NCBI RefSeq assembly: GCF_020639365.1
Contig: NZ_JAINUL010000001.1
Span: 565,437-629,436 of the forward strand
Direction: 5' to 3'
DNA from: Streptomyces flavotricini
GTDB lineage: Bacteria > Actinomycetota > Actinomycetes > Streptomycetales > Streptomycetaceae
Length of the DNA stretch: 64,000 bases
A program made the position numbers and the translations under genes. The notes under the pieces are model-generated. The model saw nothing but the letters and a program-made list of their open reading frames with translations, ran no database searches and was not told the origin of the DNA. Below, piece by piece: positions 51,607 to 60,543 of the stretch (position 1 is the first letter of the stretch; each line of letters begins with the position of its first letter).

Positions 51607-52623
51607 TCAGGACGCGGTTCGGTGGAGCCAGGGTGCGCTCGTCGCCCAGAACATCACGTCCGCGCCCAGGCGCCGACCGCCGAAGTCGACGAACTCCTCC
51701 TTGGTGTAGGGCTTGCCGGTCGAGGGGTTGGTGTACTCGAAGTCCGGTTCCTGCACCGCCATCGCCACCATGGGGAGCTTTCCGCGGTACCGCTCGAAGA
51801 AGGGGTAGGAGTTCTCCATCTGCGCCGGGCGGTTCGGCAGGACGTCGGGGCCCCCGAGACCCACTCCGTGGGCCTGGGCGAACTCGAAGGTCTTCTCCAT
51901 GTAGCCGTGGTCGTTGTTCCACTCCCCGGGCCAGAAGTTCACGTACTGGATGAACTGCGTGCGCTTGAAGACCTTGGCGCCGAAGGCCATGTTGTCGAGT
52001 TCGGCCCGGAAGTACGACTCGTCGGTGTAGCCGCTGCGGTCCTTGGCCGGATCGACCTGAGTGGCGGTCTCCGGAAGGTTCACCCCCGCCAGCCGTCCGT
52101 CGAAGCGGTCGGCCAGCGCTTTGAGCAGGCTCTGGAAGCGCTGGCGCACCTCGGGTACCCACTGGGCCGCGACGGCTCCGGGTTCGCCGGGGCCGAGCCC
52201 GCTCTCGTTGGTGGTCGGCGCGGCGCCGCCGGCATACGCAGGGTCCGTGAGCAGGTAGTTCGGGAGCCGTGTGGGAGCGCTGAAGAATCGGTCCTGCACC
52301 TGGACGAACAGCTTCTTGTGACGCGACTGGAGGACGGTGAGCGCCTCCTCGACCGCGGAGAAGTCGTACTGGTCCTTCTGCGGTTCCAGGGCCTTCCACG
52401 GCACGACCACCTGGGCGCCGGCGATGTCGGGCCGGTCGATCAAGGGCTTGACCTCCGCGTCGAAGTCCCCGATGGAGGAGTAGAGGTACTGGGCCGGCGC
52501 CGGGTGCGGGCCCGCGCCCACGGAGGCGGCGGGAGCCGCCGCGGCGGCCGGCGCGAGCGCGACGGGTACGAGAGCCGCGGTGAGGAGAACGCCGAGCACG
52601 GCGGACAGTTGTCGGGTCGTCAT
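51607..52623 (-). CDS. Secreted TIM-barrel glycosidase-like protein, probably C-terminally truncated
   Basis: 338 aa, ATG 52623; no clear ribosome binding site. Signal peptide RQLSAVLGVLLTAALVPVALAPAAAAAP. The body resembles (beta/alpha)8 glycosidases: IAGAQVVVPWKALEPQKDQYDFSAVEEAL (strand 2), KLFVQVQDRF, GRLAGVNLPETATQV (candidate acid/base Glu), FWPGEWNNDHGY, MVAMAVQEPDF (candidate nucleophile), ADVMFWATSAPWL. The abrupt ending HRTAS and a good coding frame beyond the stop (see 51519-51606) suggest a recent frameshift. Confidence 0.75.
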   Translation of the reverse strand: MTTRQLSAVLGVLLTAALVPVALAPAAAAAPAASVGAGPHPAPAQYLYSSIGDFDAEVKPLIDRPDIAGAQVVVPWKALEPQKDQYDFSAVEEALTVLQSRHKKLFVQVQDRFFSAPTRLPNYLLTDPAYAGGAAPTTNESGLGPGEPGAVAAQWVPEVRQRFQSLLKALADRFDGRLAGVNLPETATQVDPAKDRSGYTDESYFRAELDNMAFGAKVFKRTQFIQYVNFWPGEWNNDHGYMEKTFEFAQAHGVGLGGPDVLPNRPAQMENSYPFFERYRGKLPMVAMAVQEPDFEYTNPSTGKPYTKEEFVDFGGRRLGADVMFWATSAPWLHRTAS

Positions 52624-52671
52624 GGGCGTGACGGTAGGAAACCCTGTTAAGAAGATCCTAAGAGCCCATCT

Positions 52672-52836
52672 CATCTGGACCAGTGGTCCGCGACCGTGAC
52701 GAACGTGGACTGCTGGTCCAATGACATCAAGGGGAACTGTCAGAAGGAACCGCCGACCGGATTTGCGGAGCCGGACCCGAACGGGAAGCAGGGCTACAGC
52801 GCGGCTTCCGCGGCTGCCACGGCCAAGTACTGCCGA
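52672..52836 (+). pseudogene. Fragment of a secreted protein
   Basis: The plus frame HLDQWSATVTNVDCWSNDIK, GNCQKEPPTGFAEPDPNG, KQGYSAASAAATAKYC is protein-like, with cysteines typical of exported proteins, but has no upstream start or signal and breaks down after AKYC. It abuts the 5' end of the divergent glycosidase-like gene. Family not recognised. Confidence 0.4.
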
Positions 52837-53448
52837 GTGGGACCGGCACGCGGTGCGGGTCATCCGCCTGGTCGGACCCGGACGACGTACAGAGCCGCCG
52901 GAGATCACGCCTTCGGCGTCTGGGTTACCGGAATGGGGGCCTCACGCCGGCCGGCTCGGCCTGTGGCACACGGTCGCCCGGACGAATGCCGGCCGGATGA
53001 CCCGCGCACCTTCGCGGAACGTGTCGTGCGACCGTGAGCGGTCGACCGGAGCACGATCAGGGAAGCCGGCAGGTACTGCTCCGGGTGGCCGTGCCCGGCG
53101 TCCCCGCATGCACCGCGGCGCTCAGCACCGGGTCGGTACGGGCCCTCATGGGTGGCGGGCTCGTGTCCACCGACTCCCCGGCGGCATGGCCCCTCGTCTC
53201 CTCGCACTGGGCTGCATGGCCTACGACCCGGGGACGCGGGCGCCGGGTCGTCGGGAGTCGCGATCGGCGCGTGGTGGCCCGTAAGCCCTTTGCCGCAAGT
53301 GGGGTTATTGCCCCAATCGCCCCTGTGTCGATCCTGCGGGCTTCCTTAAGGGAAGCTGAAGAACCCCTCCGGATCGCTCTTTTCGCTGGTCATCAACCTA
53401 GGCTCGGACGCACTCCCCTCCTCCCCTGCCTCGTGAGGTGTTACCGGC
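52837..53448. other. Long intergenic region before the CAP-domain gene
   Basis: About 610 bases with no convincing gene. The last 150 bases are more AT-rich, with inverted repeats TGGGG..CCCCA (about 53299-53314) and GCTTCC-TTAAG-GGAAGC (about 53339-53355), probably the promoter/operator zone of the gene at 53449. Confidence 0.5.
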
Positions 53449-54309
<861 letters not shown>

Positions 54310-54483
54310 CGGCCCATCCGGCTCCCCCCACGTCCCACGTCCTCCGCACCCCTCCCCGGGCGCGGAGGACGTCGGCGTTGGCCGGTCCGCCGCCCGTACG
54401 GGCCCCGCGGACCCCGGCCCCCCGGCCCCCCGGAAGAGGGGAGGGGGTGACGGGCCCGTCGGCGCGTCCGCCACTATGGGGCC

Positions 54484-55032
54484 GTGCCCCGACTCCCTCG
54501 TTACCTGCTCATGTGGCTGTCGTGCACGGCCGCCAGCGTGACCGCCGTGCTCGCCACGGTCCAGTTCGTCGTCGGCTCCACCCGGCACACGCCCCCGGTC
54601 GCACGCTCCGCCCCGACGGTCATCGAGACGCCGCCCGCATGGCAGGCGGGCACGCCGGCGCCGAGCACCCCGTCACCGAGCGCGTCCGCGAGCCCCTCGC
54701 CCTCGGTGACGCAGAAGCCGTCCCCCTCGGCCGCGCCCGCCACCCCCGCCAAGGCTCCCCGGACCAGCCCCTCGAAGAGCTCCGTGGACTGCGCCGAGGG
54801 CGGAGCGGGCTTGTACACCGTCCCCTCGCAGGGCGGCAAGGTCACCGTGCGATACGGCAGCCGCGGCGTGTGCCTGATCTCCGCCGTCCCGGACCGCGGC
54901 TTCAAGACCACCACCTCGCAGTCCGCGGACGACACCCTCACGGTCACGTTCACCAGCGCCGACCACCGGTCGGTCGTGACGGCGACGATCGAACCGTCGG
55001 CGAAGGCCACCGTCCGCGAGTCGTCGCTCTGA
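54484..55032 (+). CDS. Small secreted or membrane-anchored hypothetical protein
   Basis: 182 aa from GTG 54484 (in-frame ATG at codon 10 possible; ribosome binding site weak). N-terminal helix YLLMWLSCTAASVTAVLATVQFVV acts as signal anchor; Ser/Pro-rich linker (50-98); a compact beta-rich C-terminal domain with two Cys (VDCAEGGAGLYTV, RGVCLISAVPDRG) and TSADHRSVVTATIEP. No family recognised. Lies between the CAP gene and the thiol-disulfide operon. Confidence 0.7.
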   Translation: MPRLPRYLLMWLSCTAASVTAVLATVQFVVGSTRHTPPVARSAPTVIETPPAWQAGTPAPSTPSPSASASPSPSVTQKPSPSAAPATPAKAPRTSPSKSSVDCAEGGAGLYTVPSQGGKVTVRYGSRGVCLISAVPDRGFKTTTSQSADDTLTVTFTSADHRSVVTATIEPSAKATVRESSL

Positions 55033-55351
55033 GACCTGATCCCGCCGTACGTCTCCCGCGGGCCGACGCTGACGACAGCGCCCGGCTCCGCCCCCTTCGG
55101 CGGGATTGACCGCCTTCTCCCCGCCCCCGGGGCGACCTCCGGTGAAGCGGAAGGTGAGCTGTTCCTTAGGGCATCCTCAAGATCGGGCCGAGCCGGTTCC
55201 GGCGGGCCGCAGCGGTCCTATGCTCACGTCAGCCGAGCGGCTTTCGGCGCCGGGGCGTGACCCCGGCGATCCGTCGGGCCGCCGGTTTCACCGAGCCGGG
55301 GGGCGCCCTGCCCCTCCCGCATTCCGATCCGTGTCCTGGGGTGTCTTCGCC
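55033..55351. other. Promoter region of the thiol-disulfide operon
   Basis: About 320 bases, no gene recognised. Contains TTCCTTAGGGCATCCTCAAG (about 55160-55179), similar in wording to TTCCTTAAGG upstream of the CAP gene, possibly a shared promoter element. Confidence 0.4.
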
Positions 55352-56122
55352 ATGAGTTCTCGCATGCTCCGACCCGTCCGCGCCGACCGGCGTACGCAGC
55401 CGCCCCGCCCCGCCGCATCCCGGGGAATGCGACTTCCGCTGGTCGCCGCGGCCGTGGTCGCGGCGGGGCTGACCGCCGCCTGCGGGCCGTCCACCCAGCC
55501 CGTCGGATCCGCCGCGCCGTCCTCGGCCCCGCCGTCCACCGAGGCCTCGGCCATCGAGTCCGCCACCGCGTCGCCCGAGGCGTCCCCGACCGCATCGGCC
55601 TCCGCGTCGGCCTCCGCATCCGCGTCCGCCACCCCCCGGCCCGGCTCCTCGCCCACCCGTGCCGGGTCCGCCGCCACCGGGACGGCGGCCAAGCCGTCCC
55701 GTACGTCCTCCGCGGCCAAGCCGGCCGCCGTACCCGGGCCCGGGTACGACAGTTCGGCCGACGCGCAGAAGCTCATCGACGCCGCCCTGCGCACGGCCAA
55801 GTCCGAGGGGCGGACGGTACTGCTCGACTTCGGCGCGAACTGGTGCGGCAACTGCAAGGCCGCCGACAAGGTGTTCGCCCAGCCCCAGACCGCCGCGATC
55901 CTGGGGAACTCGTACCAGCTCGTCAAGATCGACATCGGTGGCAACAGCTCCGCCAACTCCGCGCTCCTGCGCAAGTACAGCCCGTCCGGCGGCACCTACA
56001 CGATGCCCGTGCTGGTCGTCGTCTCCCCGTCGGGCACCGTGCGGACCGACACGCACGTCACCGGCAACCCGCCCCTGACCGCGGAGGGCATCAACTCCTT
56101 CCTGCGCCAGTGGGCGTCATGA
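55352..56122 (+). CDS. Thioredoxin-fold lipoprotein (DsbD gamma-like)
   Basis: 256 aa from ATG 55352; the signal could also be served from ATG 55427. Lipoprotein signal MRLPLVAAAVVAAGLTAACGPS (lipobox TAAC), a long Ser/Ala/Pro linker, then a thioredoxin_7/DsbD-gamma domain: AQKLIDAALRTAKSEGRTVLLDFGANWCGNCKAADKVF, redox CGNC, and TMPVLVVVSPSG with the cis-Pro. Outside the membrane it would accept electrons from CcdA. Its stop overlaps the tlpA start. Confidence 0.9.
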   Translation: MSSRMLRPVRADRRTQPPRPAASRGMRLPLVAAAVVAAGLTAACGPSTQPVGSAAPSSAPPSTEASAIESATASPEASPTASASASASASASATPRPGSSPTRAGSAATGTAAKPSRTSSAAKPAAVPGPGYDSSADAQKLIDAALRTAKSEGRTVLLDFGANWCGNCKAADKVFAQPQTAAILGNSYQLVKIDIGGNSSANSALLRKYSPSGGTYTMPVLVVVSPSGTVRTDTHVTGNPPLTAEGINSFLRQWAS

Positions 56123-56733
56123 GACGACCGGCCCGCAGGTACGTCCTCGCCCCGGCCGGGGCCGGGCTCGCGGTGGCGGCCGGCCTCGTCCTCGCCGGCC
56201 TCGCCACGGACGACGGCGGATACGGGGCACCGGACGGACGGGCCGGGACGGCTGTGGCGGCCGCGGCCCGGGCCACGGTGACGGACCCCGGATCGCGACC
56301 GGACGCGCCCGCGCTGGACGGCGACGACCTGGACGGCCATGCCGTCAGCCTCGCCGGGCTCCGGGGCCACGTCGTCGTCCTCAACATCTGGGGTTCCTGG
56401 TGCGGACCGTGCCGGACGGAAGCCGACGGCCTGGAGCGGCTCAGCCGCCAGACCCGGTCAGAGGGAGTCCGGTTCCTCGGGATCAACACGCGCGACCGGG
56501 ACCCGGCCGCCGCCCGTTCCTTCGTACGCGCACACTCGCTGAGCTTCCCCAGCCTGCCCGACCCCACCGGTGAACTGCTGCTCCGCTTCCCGCCCGCGCT
56601 GCTCAACCCGCAGGCGGTCCCCGCGACCCTCGTGATCGACCGCCGCGGACGCGTCGCCGCCAGCATCGGGGGCGCTGTCACCGAGGAGCAGCTGCGGCCC
56701 GTCCTCGCGCACGTCGCGCAGGAGGAGTCGTGA
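56119..56733 (+). CDS. TlpA/ResA-type thiol-disulfide oxidoreductase
   Basis: 204 aa, ATG 56119 overlapping the previous stop (ATGA). Signal anchor YVLAPAGAGLAVAAGLVLAGLA; AhpC-TSA/Redoxin fold with LNIWGSWCGPCRTEADGLERL (CGPC), LGINTRDRDPAAARSFV, and cis-Pro in AVPATLVIDRRG. Acts outside the membrane reducing disulfides (for example apocytochrome c thiols). Coupled on both sides to its operon partners. Confidence 0.93.
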   Translation: MRRPARRYVLAPAGAGLAVAAGLVLAGLATDDGGYGAPDGRAGTAVAAAARATVTDPGSRPDAPALDGDDLDGHAVSLAGLRGHVVVLNIWGSWCGPCRTEADGLERLSRQTRSEGVRFLGINTRDRDPAAARSFVRAHSLSFPSLPDPTGELLLRFPPALLNPQAVPATLVIDRRGRVAASIGGAVTEEQLRPVLAHVAQEES

Positions 56734-57494
56734 CGCTCGCCGCCCCGGACCCCGCCTCCCTCGTCAACGGAACACTCCTGATCGCAGCCCCCGTGGCACT
56801 CGTCGCGGGGCTCGTCTCCTTCCTCTCGCCGTGCGTTCTGCCGCTCGTCCCGGGCTACCTCAGCTACGTGACCAGCCTGTCGGTCTCCGACCTCGCGGAC
56901 GCGCGGGGCGGGCGCCGCAGCCGCATGGCGGCGGGAGCCCTGCTGTTCGTGCTGGGCTTCACGGCGGTGCTGGTCTCCGGAGGCGCCCTGTTCGGCCACT
57001 TCGGCCGCGCCCTGCTGGCCCACCAGGAGGTGATCACGCAGGCGGTCGGCGGGTTCACGGTGCTGATGGGGCTGTCGTTCACGGGGTTCCTTCCGGGCTT
57101 CGCGCAGCGGGAGTTCCGCAGCCACCGGCGGCCCGCGCTGGGGCTCGCCGGAGCCCCCGTGCTGGGAGCGGTGTTCGCGGTCGGCTGGACCCCCTGCATC
57201 GGCCCGACGCTGGCCGCCGTCCAGGCGCTGGCCTGGACCGAGGCGAGCGCGGCCCGCGGAGCTCTGCTGATGGCCGCCTACTGCCTGGGGCTGGGCCTGC
57301 CGTTCGTCCTGGCCGCGCTGGCCTTCCGCCGTGCCCTGGGCGCCTTCGGCCTGGTCAAACGCCACTATCCGTGGGTGCTGCGGACCGGCGGAGGGCTGCT
57401 CGTCCTCGTCGGCGTACTGCTGGCCACCGGGGTGTGGAACGACCTCGTGTACACGCTCCAGTTGTGGAGCGCGGACTCCACCACCGCCCTCTAG
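56730..57494 (+). CDS. ccdA: CcdA/DsbD-beta membrane electron carrier
   Basis: 254 aa, GTG 56730 overlapping the tlpA stop, with GGAGGAG inside tlpA. Six membrane helices. Two symmetric half-repeats carry the conserved redox cysteines: LVSFLSPCVLPLVPGYLSYV and FAVGWTPCIGPTLAAV. It passes electrons from cytoplasmic thioredoxin to extracytoplasmic thiol proteins, here presumably the thioredoxin lipoprotein, TlpA-like protein and DsbD-alpha-like lipoprotein encoded around it. Confidence 0.95.
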   Translation: MTLAAPDPASLVNGTLLIAAPVALVAGLVSFLSPCVLPLVPGYLSYVTSLSVSDLADARGGRRSRMAAGALLFVLGFTAVLVSGGALFGHFGRALLAHQEVITQAVGGFTVLMGLSFTGFLPGFAQREFRSHRRPALGLAGAPVLGAVFAVGWTPCIGPTLAAVQALAWTEASAARGALLMAAYCLGLGLPFVLAALAFRRALGAFGLVKRHYPWVLRTGGGLLVLVGVLLATGVWNDLVYTLQLWSADSTTAL

Positions 57495-57580
57495 AACCGG
57501 TTCCGCGCGATCCGGCCGGTCCGGCGCGATCCGGCCGCAGGGACTCAGAAACACAGACATACGCAGATCCGGAGACGCAC

Positions 57581-58147
57581 ATGAAGGTTTCACAGCACAT
57601 ACGGCGTTCCCGGACAGCCCGGGTCTCGGTCGCCCTTCTCTGCTCCGCCGCCCTCGCCGCGTGCGGCGGTCAGCAGGACGAGGGCGCCCACCGCCCCGCA
57701 CCCACGACGAGTTTCACCGAGCAGGGGGTCACGGTCACCCTCTCCGTGTCCGACTGGCACGCCTCGACGGGCACGCTCTCCGCGGTCTTCACGCCCGAGC
57801 GCAAGGGTTTCCACCTCTACAGCACCGATCTGCCGGCCGACGGCGTCGAGGGCGTGGGCAGACCGACGGCCATGGCCGTCACCGGGGCGGTCAAGGCGGC
57901 CGGCAGGCTGGCGGCCTCCGCGGAGGTACGGTCGATCAGCGTGCCTGGTGTCGAAGCCCCGGTGCCCGTCTACCCGGACGGCCCGGTCACCGCCACCCTG
58001 CCCGTCCGCGCCGACGCGGACGGGGACGCGACGGTGCTGATCGGGTACGCCAGCTGCAGCACCCAGGACGGCTGTACCATTCCGGTCTCCGACCGCCCGG
58101 TGCACCTGCACGTCACCGGCGACCGCGCGACGTTCAACCCCCACTAG
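57581..58147 (+). CDS. DsbD alpha-domain-like lipoprotein
   Basis: 188 aa, ATG 57581 after CGGAGACGC. Lipobox LAACGG (signal VSVALLCSAALAACGG). The Ig-like domain resembles DsbD N-terminal alpha: VTVTLSVSDWHASTGTLSAVFTPERKGFHLYS, and a Cys pair in YASCSTQDGCTIPVSDRPVHL, the place and spacing of the DsbD-alpha redox site (CxxxGLCYPP). It completes a split DsbD with the CcdA and gamma-like proteins. Ends one base before an 18-bp terminator. Confidence 0.85.
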   Translation: MKVSQHIRRSRTARVSVALLCSAALAACGGQQDEGAHRPAPTTSFTEQGVTVTLSVSDWHASTGTLSAVFTPERKGFHLYSTDLPADGVEGVGRPTAMAVTGAVKAAGRLAASAEVRSISVPGVEAPVPVYPDGPVTATLPVRADADGDATVLIGYASCSTQDGCTIPVSDRPVHLHVTGDRATFNPH

Positions 58148-58192
58148 GGGGTGTCTTGTCGATCGGCCCGGCATGATCGACAAGACACCCCC
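58147..58192 (+). terminator. Strong terminator of the thiol-disulfide operon
   Basis: 18-bp perfect stem (GGGGGTGTCTTGTCGATC and complement) with a 10-base loop, starting at the stop codon of the DsbD-alpha-like gene. Separates it from the two-component genes. Confidence 0.85.
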
Positions 58193-58230
58193 TGGCCCCG
58201 ACCCGGCCGGCCGACCCTAAGGTGTCCCCC

Positions 58231-58971
58231 ATGCCCAGCGTCCTGGTCGTGGAAGACGACCCCAGCATCCGCCAGTCACTGATCGAGGTCCTGACGGAAC
58301 ACGGGTATGCCGTGCGCAGCTCGGCCGACGGGTTCGGAGCCCTGCGGGAGGTCACGCAGACACCCCTCGACGCGGTGGTCCTCGACCTGGGCCTGCCCGA
58401 TCTGGACGGAGGAGACGCACTGCGCATGATCCGGGGCATCTCCTCCGTGCCCGTCCTGGTGGCCACCGCCCGCGACGACGAGCGGGAAATCATCAGCCTC
58501 CTCAACGCGGGCGCCGACGACTACCTGGTCAAACCGTTCTCCGGCGGGCAGCTCGTCGCCCGCCTCTCGGCCGTCCTGCGGCGCACCACGCACGTCCCCG
58601 CCACCGGACCCGCTCCGGGAACGCGGGGAGCACCGGCCCCACACGCCGCTGCGGCGGTCGACGCGCTGCACCCCACCACCGTGGGCGAACTCGCCGTGGA
58701 CCCGGGCGCGCGCACCGCGTACCTGGCCGGCGTCGAGCTGCGCCTCACCCGGCGGGAGTTCGACCTGCTCGCGTTCCTCGCCCGCCACCCCGGCCAGGTG
58801 GTCTCCAAGCGGCGCCTGCTGACCGAGGTCTGGCGCGAGCCGTACGTCGACGACCAGACCGTGGACGTCCACCTGTCGTCCCTGCGCCGCAAGCTCGGCG
58901 AACGGGCGGCGGCCCCGCGCTACCTGCTGACCGTCCGCGGAGTCGGCATCAAACTGGTGGCACCGCGTTGA
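58231..58971 (+). CDS. OmpR-type response regulator
   Basis: 246 aa, ATG 58231 after AAGGTG (GTG 58222 possible). Receiver: VLVVEDDPSIRQSL, phosphoacceptor in VVLDLGLPDLDG, switch Thr in VLVATARDD, Lys in DYLVKPFSG. A long Ala/Pro linker (125-150), then a winged helix: LRLTRREFDLLAFLARHPGQVVSKRRLLTEVW, DQTVDVHLSSLRRKLGE, VRGVGIKLV. Activates or represses DNA targets when phosphorylated by the next gene's kinase. TTGA overlap links the pair. Confidence 0.95.
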   Translation: MPSVLVVEDDPSIRQSLIEVLTEHGYAVRSSADGFGALREVTQTPLDAVVLDLGLPDLDGGDALRMIRGISSVPVLVATARDDEREIISLLNAGADDYLVKPFSGGQLVARLSAVLRRTTHVPATGPAPGTRGAPAPHAAAAVDALHPTTVGELAVDPGARTAYLAGVELRLTRREFDLLAFLARHPGQVVSKRRLLTEVWREPYVDDQTVDVHLSSLRRKLGERAAAPRYLLTVRGVGIKLVAPR

Positions 58972-60374
58972 GGCGTTCCCTGGCCGGAGTGGCGCTCGCC
59001 GTGACCTCCATGGTCGCCCTGTCCTTCCTCATACCCCTGGCCGCACTGGTGATGTCGCTGGTCAAGGCACAGGCCGTCACCGCCGCCGAACAGCGCGCCG
59101 CCGCCCTGGCCCCCATCCTCACCCTGACCACGGATCCCTCCGCGCTGCGGGAGTCCGCCGCGAGTCTGGACCCGGCCCAGCAACTGGTGATCCACCTGCC
59201 GGCGGACGCCCCGGCCCTCGGCAGCTCGAAGGCTCCCGCCGCGCTGCTCGAACGGGCCCAGCAGGGGCGGGAGTCGATCTCCCAGGCGATCCCGGACGGC
59301 TGGATCTGCCTGCAGCCGGTGGTGCTCCCCGGCGACCGGGTCGCCGTGATCGAGAACTTCGTGCCCGAGGAGGAACTGACCCACGGGGTCAAGGAATCGT
59401 GGGCGGTCATGTCCTTCCTCGCGGTGGCGCTGATCGGCGGTTCCGTCCTCGTCGCCGACCGTCTCGGCTCGAAGGTCGTCAGGTCTTCGAGGAAGCTCGC
59501 CCAGGCCTCGCGGGCACTCGGCCAGGGCGACCTGGACACCCGCGTGGACCCCGTGGGCCCCAAGGAACTGCGGGACGCGGGTGTCGCCTTCAACGCGATG
59601 GCGCACCGGATGACCGAGCTGCTCGCCGTCGAGCGCGAACTCGTCGCCGATCTGTCCCACCGGCTCCGTACGCCGCTCACCGCACTGCACCTCGCGTCGG
59701 AGCGCATGGCGGGCACACCCGAGTCGGCCCGGGTCGAGGCGGCCGTCGGTGAACTGGAGGCGGAACTGCGGGCCATCATCGCCGCGGCGCGCACCCCGCT
59801 CGCCGTGGGCCCCATGGGCCAGGGCATGCTCGGTACGGAAACGCCCGCGAGCCACGACGCCGCCGGAGCGGGGGCGTCCGGCCCCCGCTGCGAGGCCGCC
59901 GACGTGGTGCGCCGACGTACCGCCTTCTGGTCGGTCCTGGCGGAGCAGCAGGACCGGTCCTGCTGCGTCGAGCTGACCCAGGAGCCCACGGCCGTCGGCC
60001 TCTCCGACGACGACGTGGCCGCCGTGGTGGACGCGCTCATCGGCAACGTCTTCCGCCACACCGCGCCCGGGACCCCTTTCGGCGTCCGGGTGGTGCGGAC
60101 GGCTCAGGCCGTCGAGCTGGTCGTGGAGGACGGCGGGCCGGGCATCCCCGAACCGGACCTGGCGCTCTCCCGCGGGAGCAGCACCGGTTCCACCGGGCTG
60201 GGCCTCGACATCGCGGGCCGGGCCGCGAGCGCGACGGGCGGGTCGGTGCACATCGGCCGCGGCCCCCTGGGAGGAGCCCACATCACGGTGTCGTTCGCCC
60301 TGGCCCCGCAGGCTCCGTCCGAACGCAGACGCCGCATCTCGCGCCGCCGGCCGGCCTGGCCGCGCAGACGGTAG
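58968..60374 (+). CDS. Sensor histidine kinase partner
   Basis: 468 aa, TTG 58968 overlapping the regulator stop. Two membrane helices (VALAVTSMVALSFLIPLAALVMSLV; WAVMSFLAVALIGGSVLVA) bracket an external sensor of about 110 residues. HAMP-like segment SRALGQGDLDTRVDPVGPKEL, H-box ELVADLSHRLRTPLTALHLASER (His phosphorylation site), N-box ALIGNVFRHTAPGTPFGV, G-boxes VEDGGPGIP and GSTGLGLDIAGRAA. The signal is unknown; position after a thiol-disulfide operon hints at envelope redox stress. Confidence 0.95.
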   Translation: MRRSLAGVALAVTSMVALSFLIPLAALVMSLVKAQAVTAAEQRAAALAPILTLTTDPSALRESAASLDPAQQLVIHLPADAPALGSSKAPAALLERAQQGRESISQAIPDGWICLQPVVLPGDRVAVIENFVPEEELTHGVKESWAVMSFLAVALIGGSVLVADRLGSKVVRSSRKLAQASRALGQGDLDTRVDPVGPKELRDAGVAFNAMAHRMTELLAVERELVADLSHRLRTPLTALHLASERMAGTPESARVEAAVGELEAELRAIIAAARTPLAVGPMGQGMLGTETPASHDAAGAGASGPRCEAADVVRRRTAFWSVLAEQQDRSCCVELTQEPTAVGLSDDDVAAVVDALIGNVFRHTAPGTPFGVRVVRTAQAVELVVEDGGPGIPEPDLALSRGSSTGSTGLGLDIAGRAASATGGSVHIGRGPLGGAHITVSFALAPQAPSERRRRISRRRPAWPRRR

Positions 60375-60543
60375 GCCGCGCGCGCCCGCGGCGGCCGTTC
60401 CTGCTTGTGGCCGACCGCCCTCTGTTCGGCCGCTCGTAACTGACGTACAAGTGAAGGCCGCACCACACGGTCGGCCCGTGCGTCAGGGGGCGTGACGGTC
60501 CGTCGAGCCGTGCTCGTTTCGAGCGATCCCCTGGGGGGGCGTC

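Noticed and set aside
52672..52700. GGACCAGTGGTCC as a DasR or chitin-type operator for the glycosidase-like gene
   Set aside because: It lacks the TGGTCTAGACCA spacing and lies inside a protein-like plus-strand fragment (DQWSATVT), so the symmetry may be coincidental.
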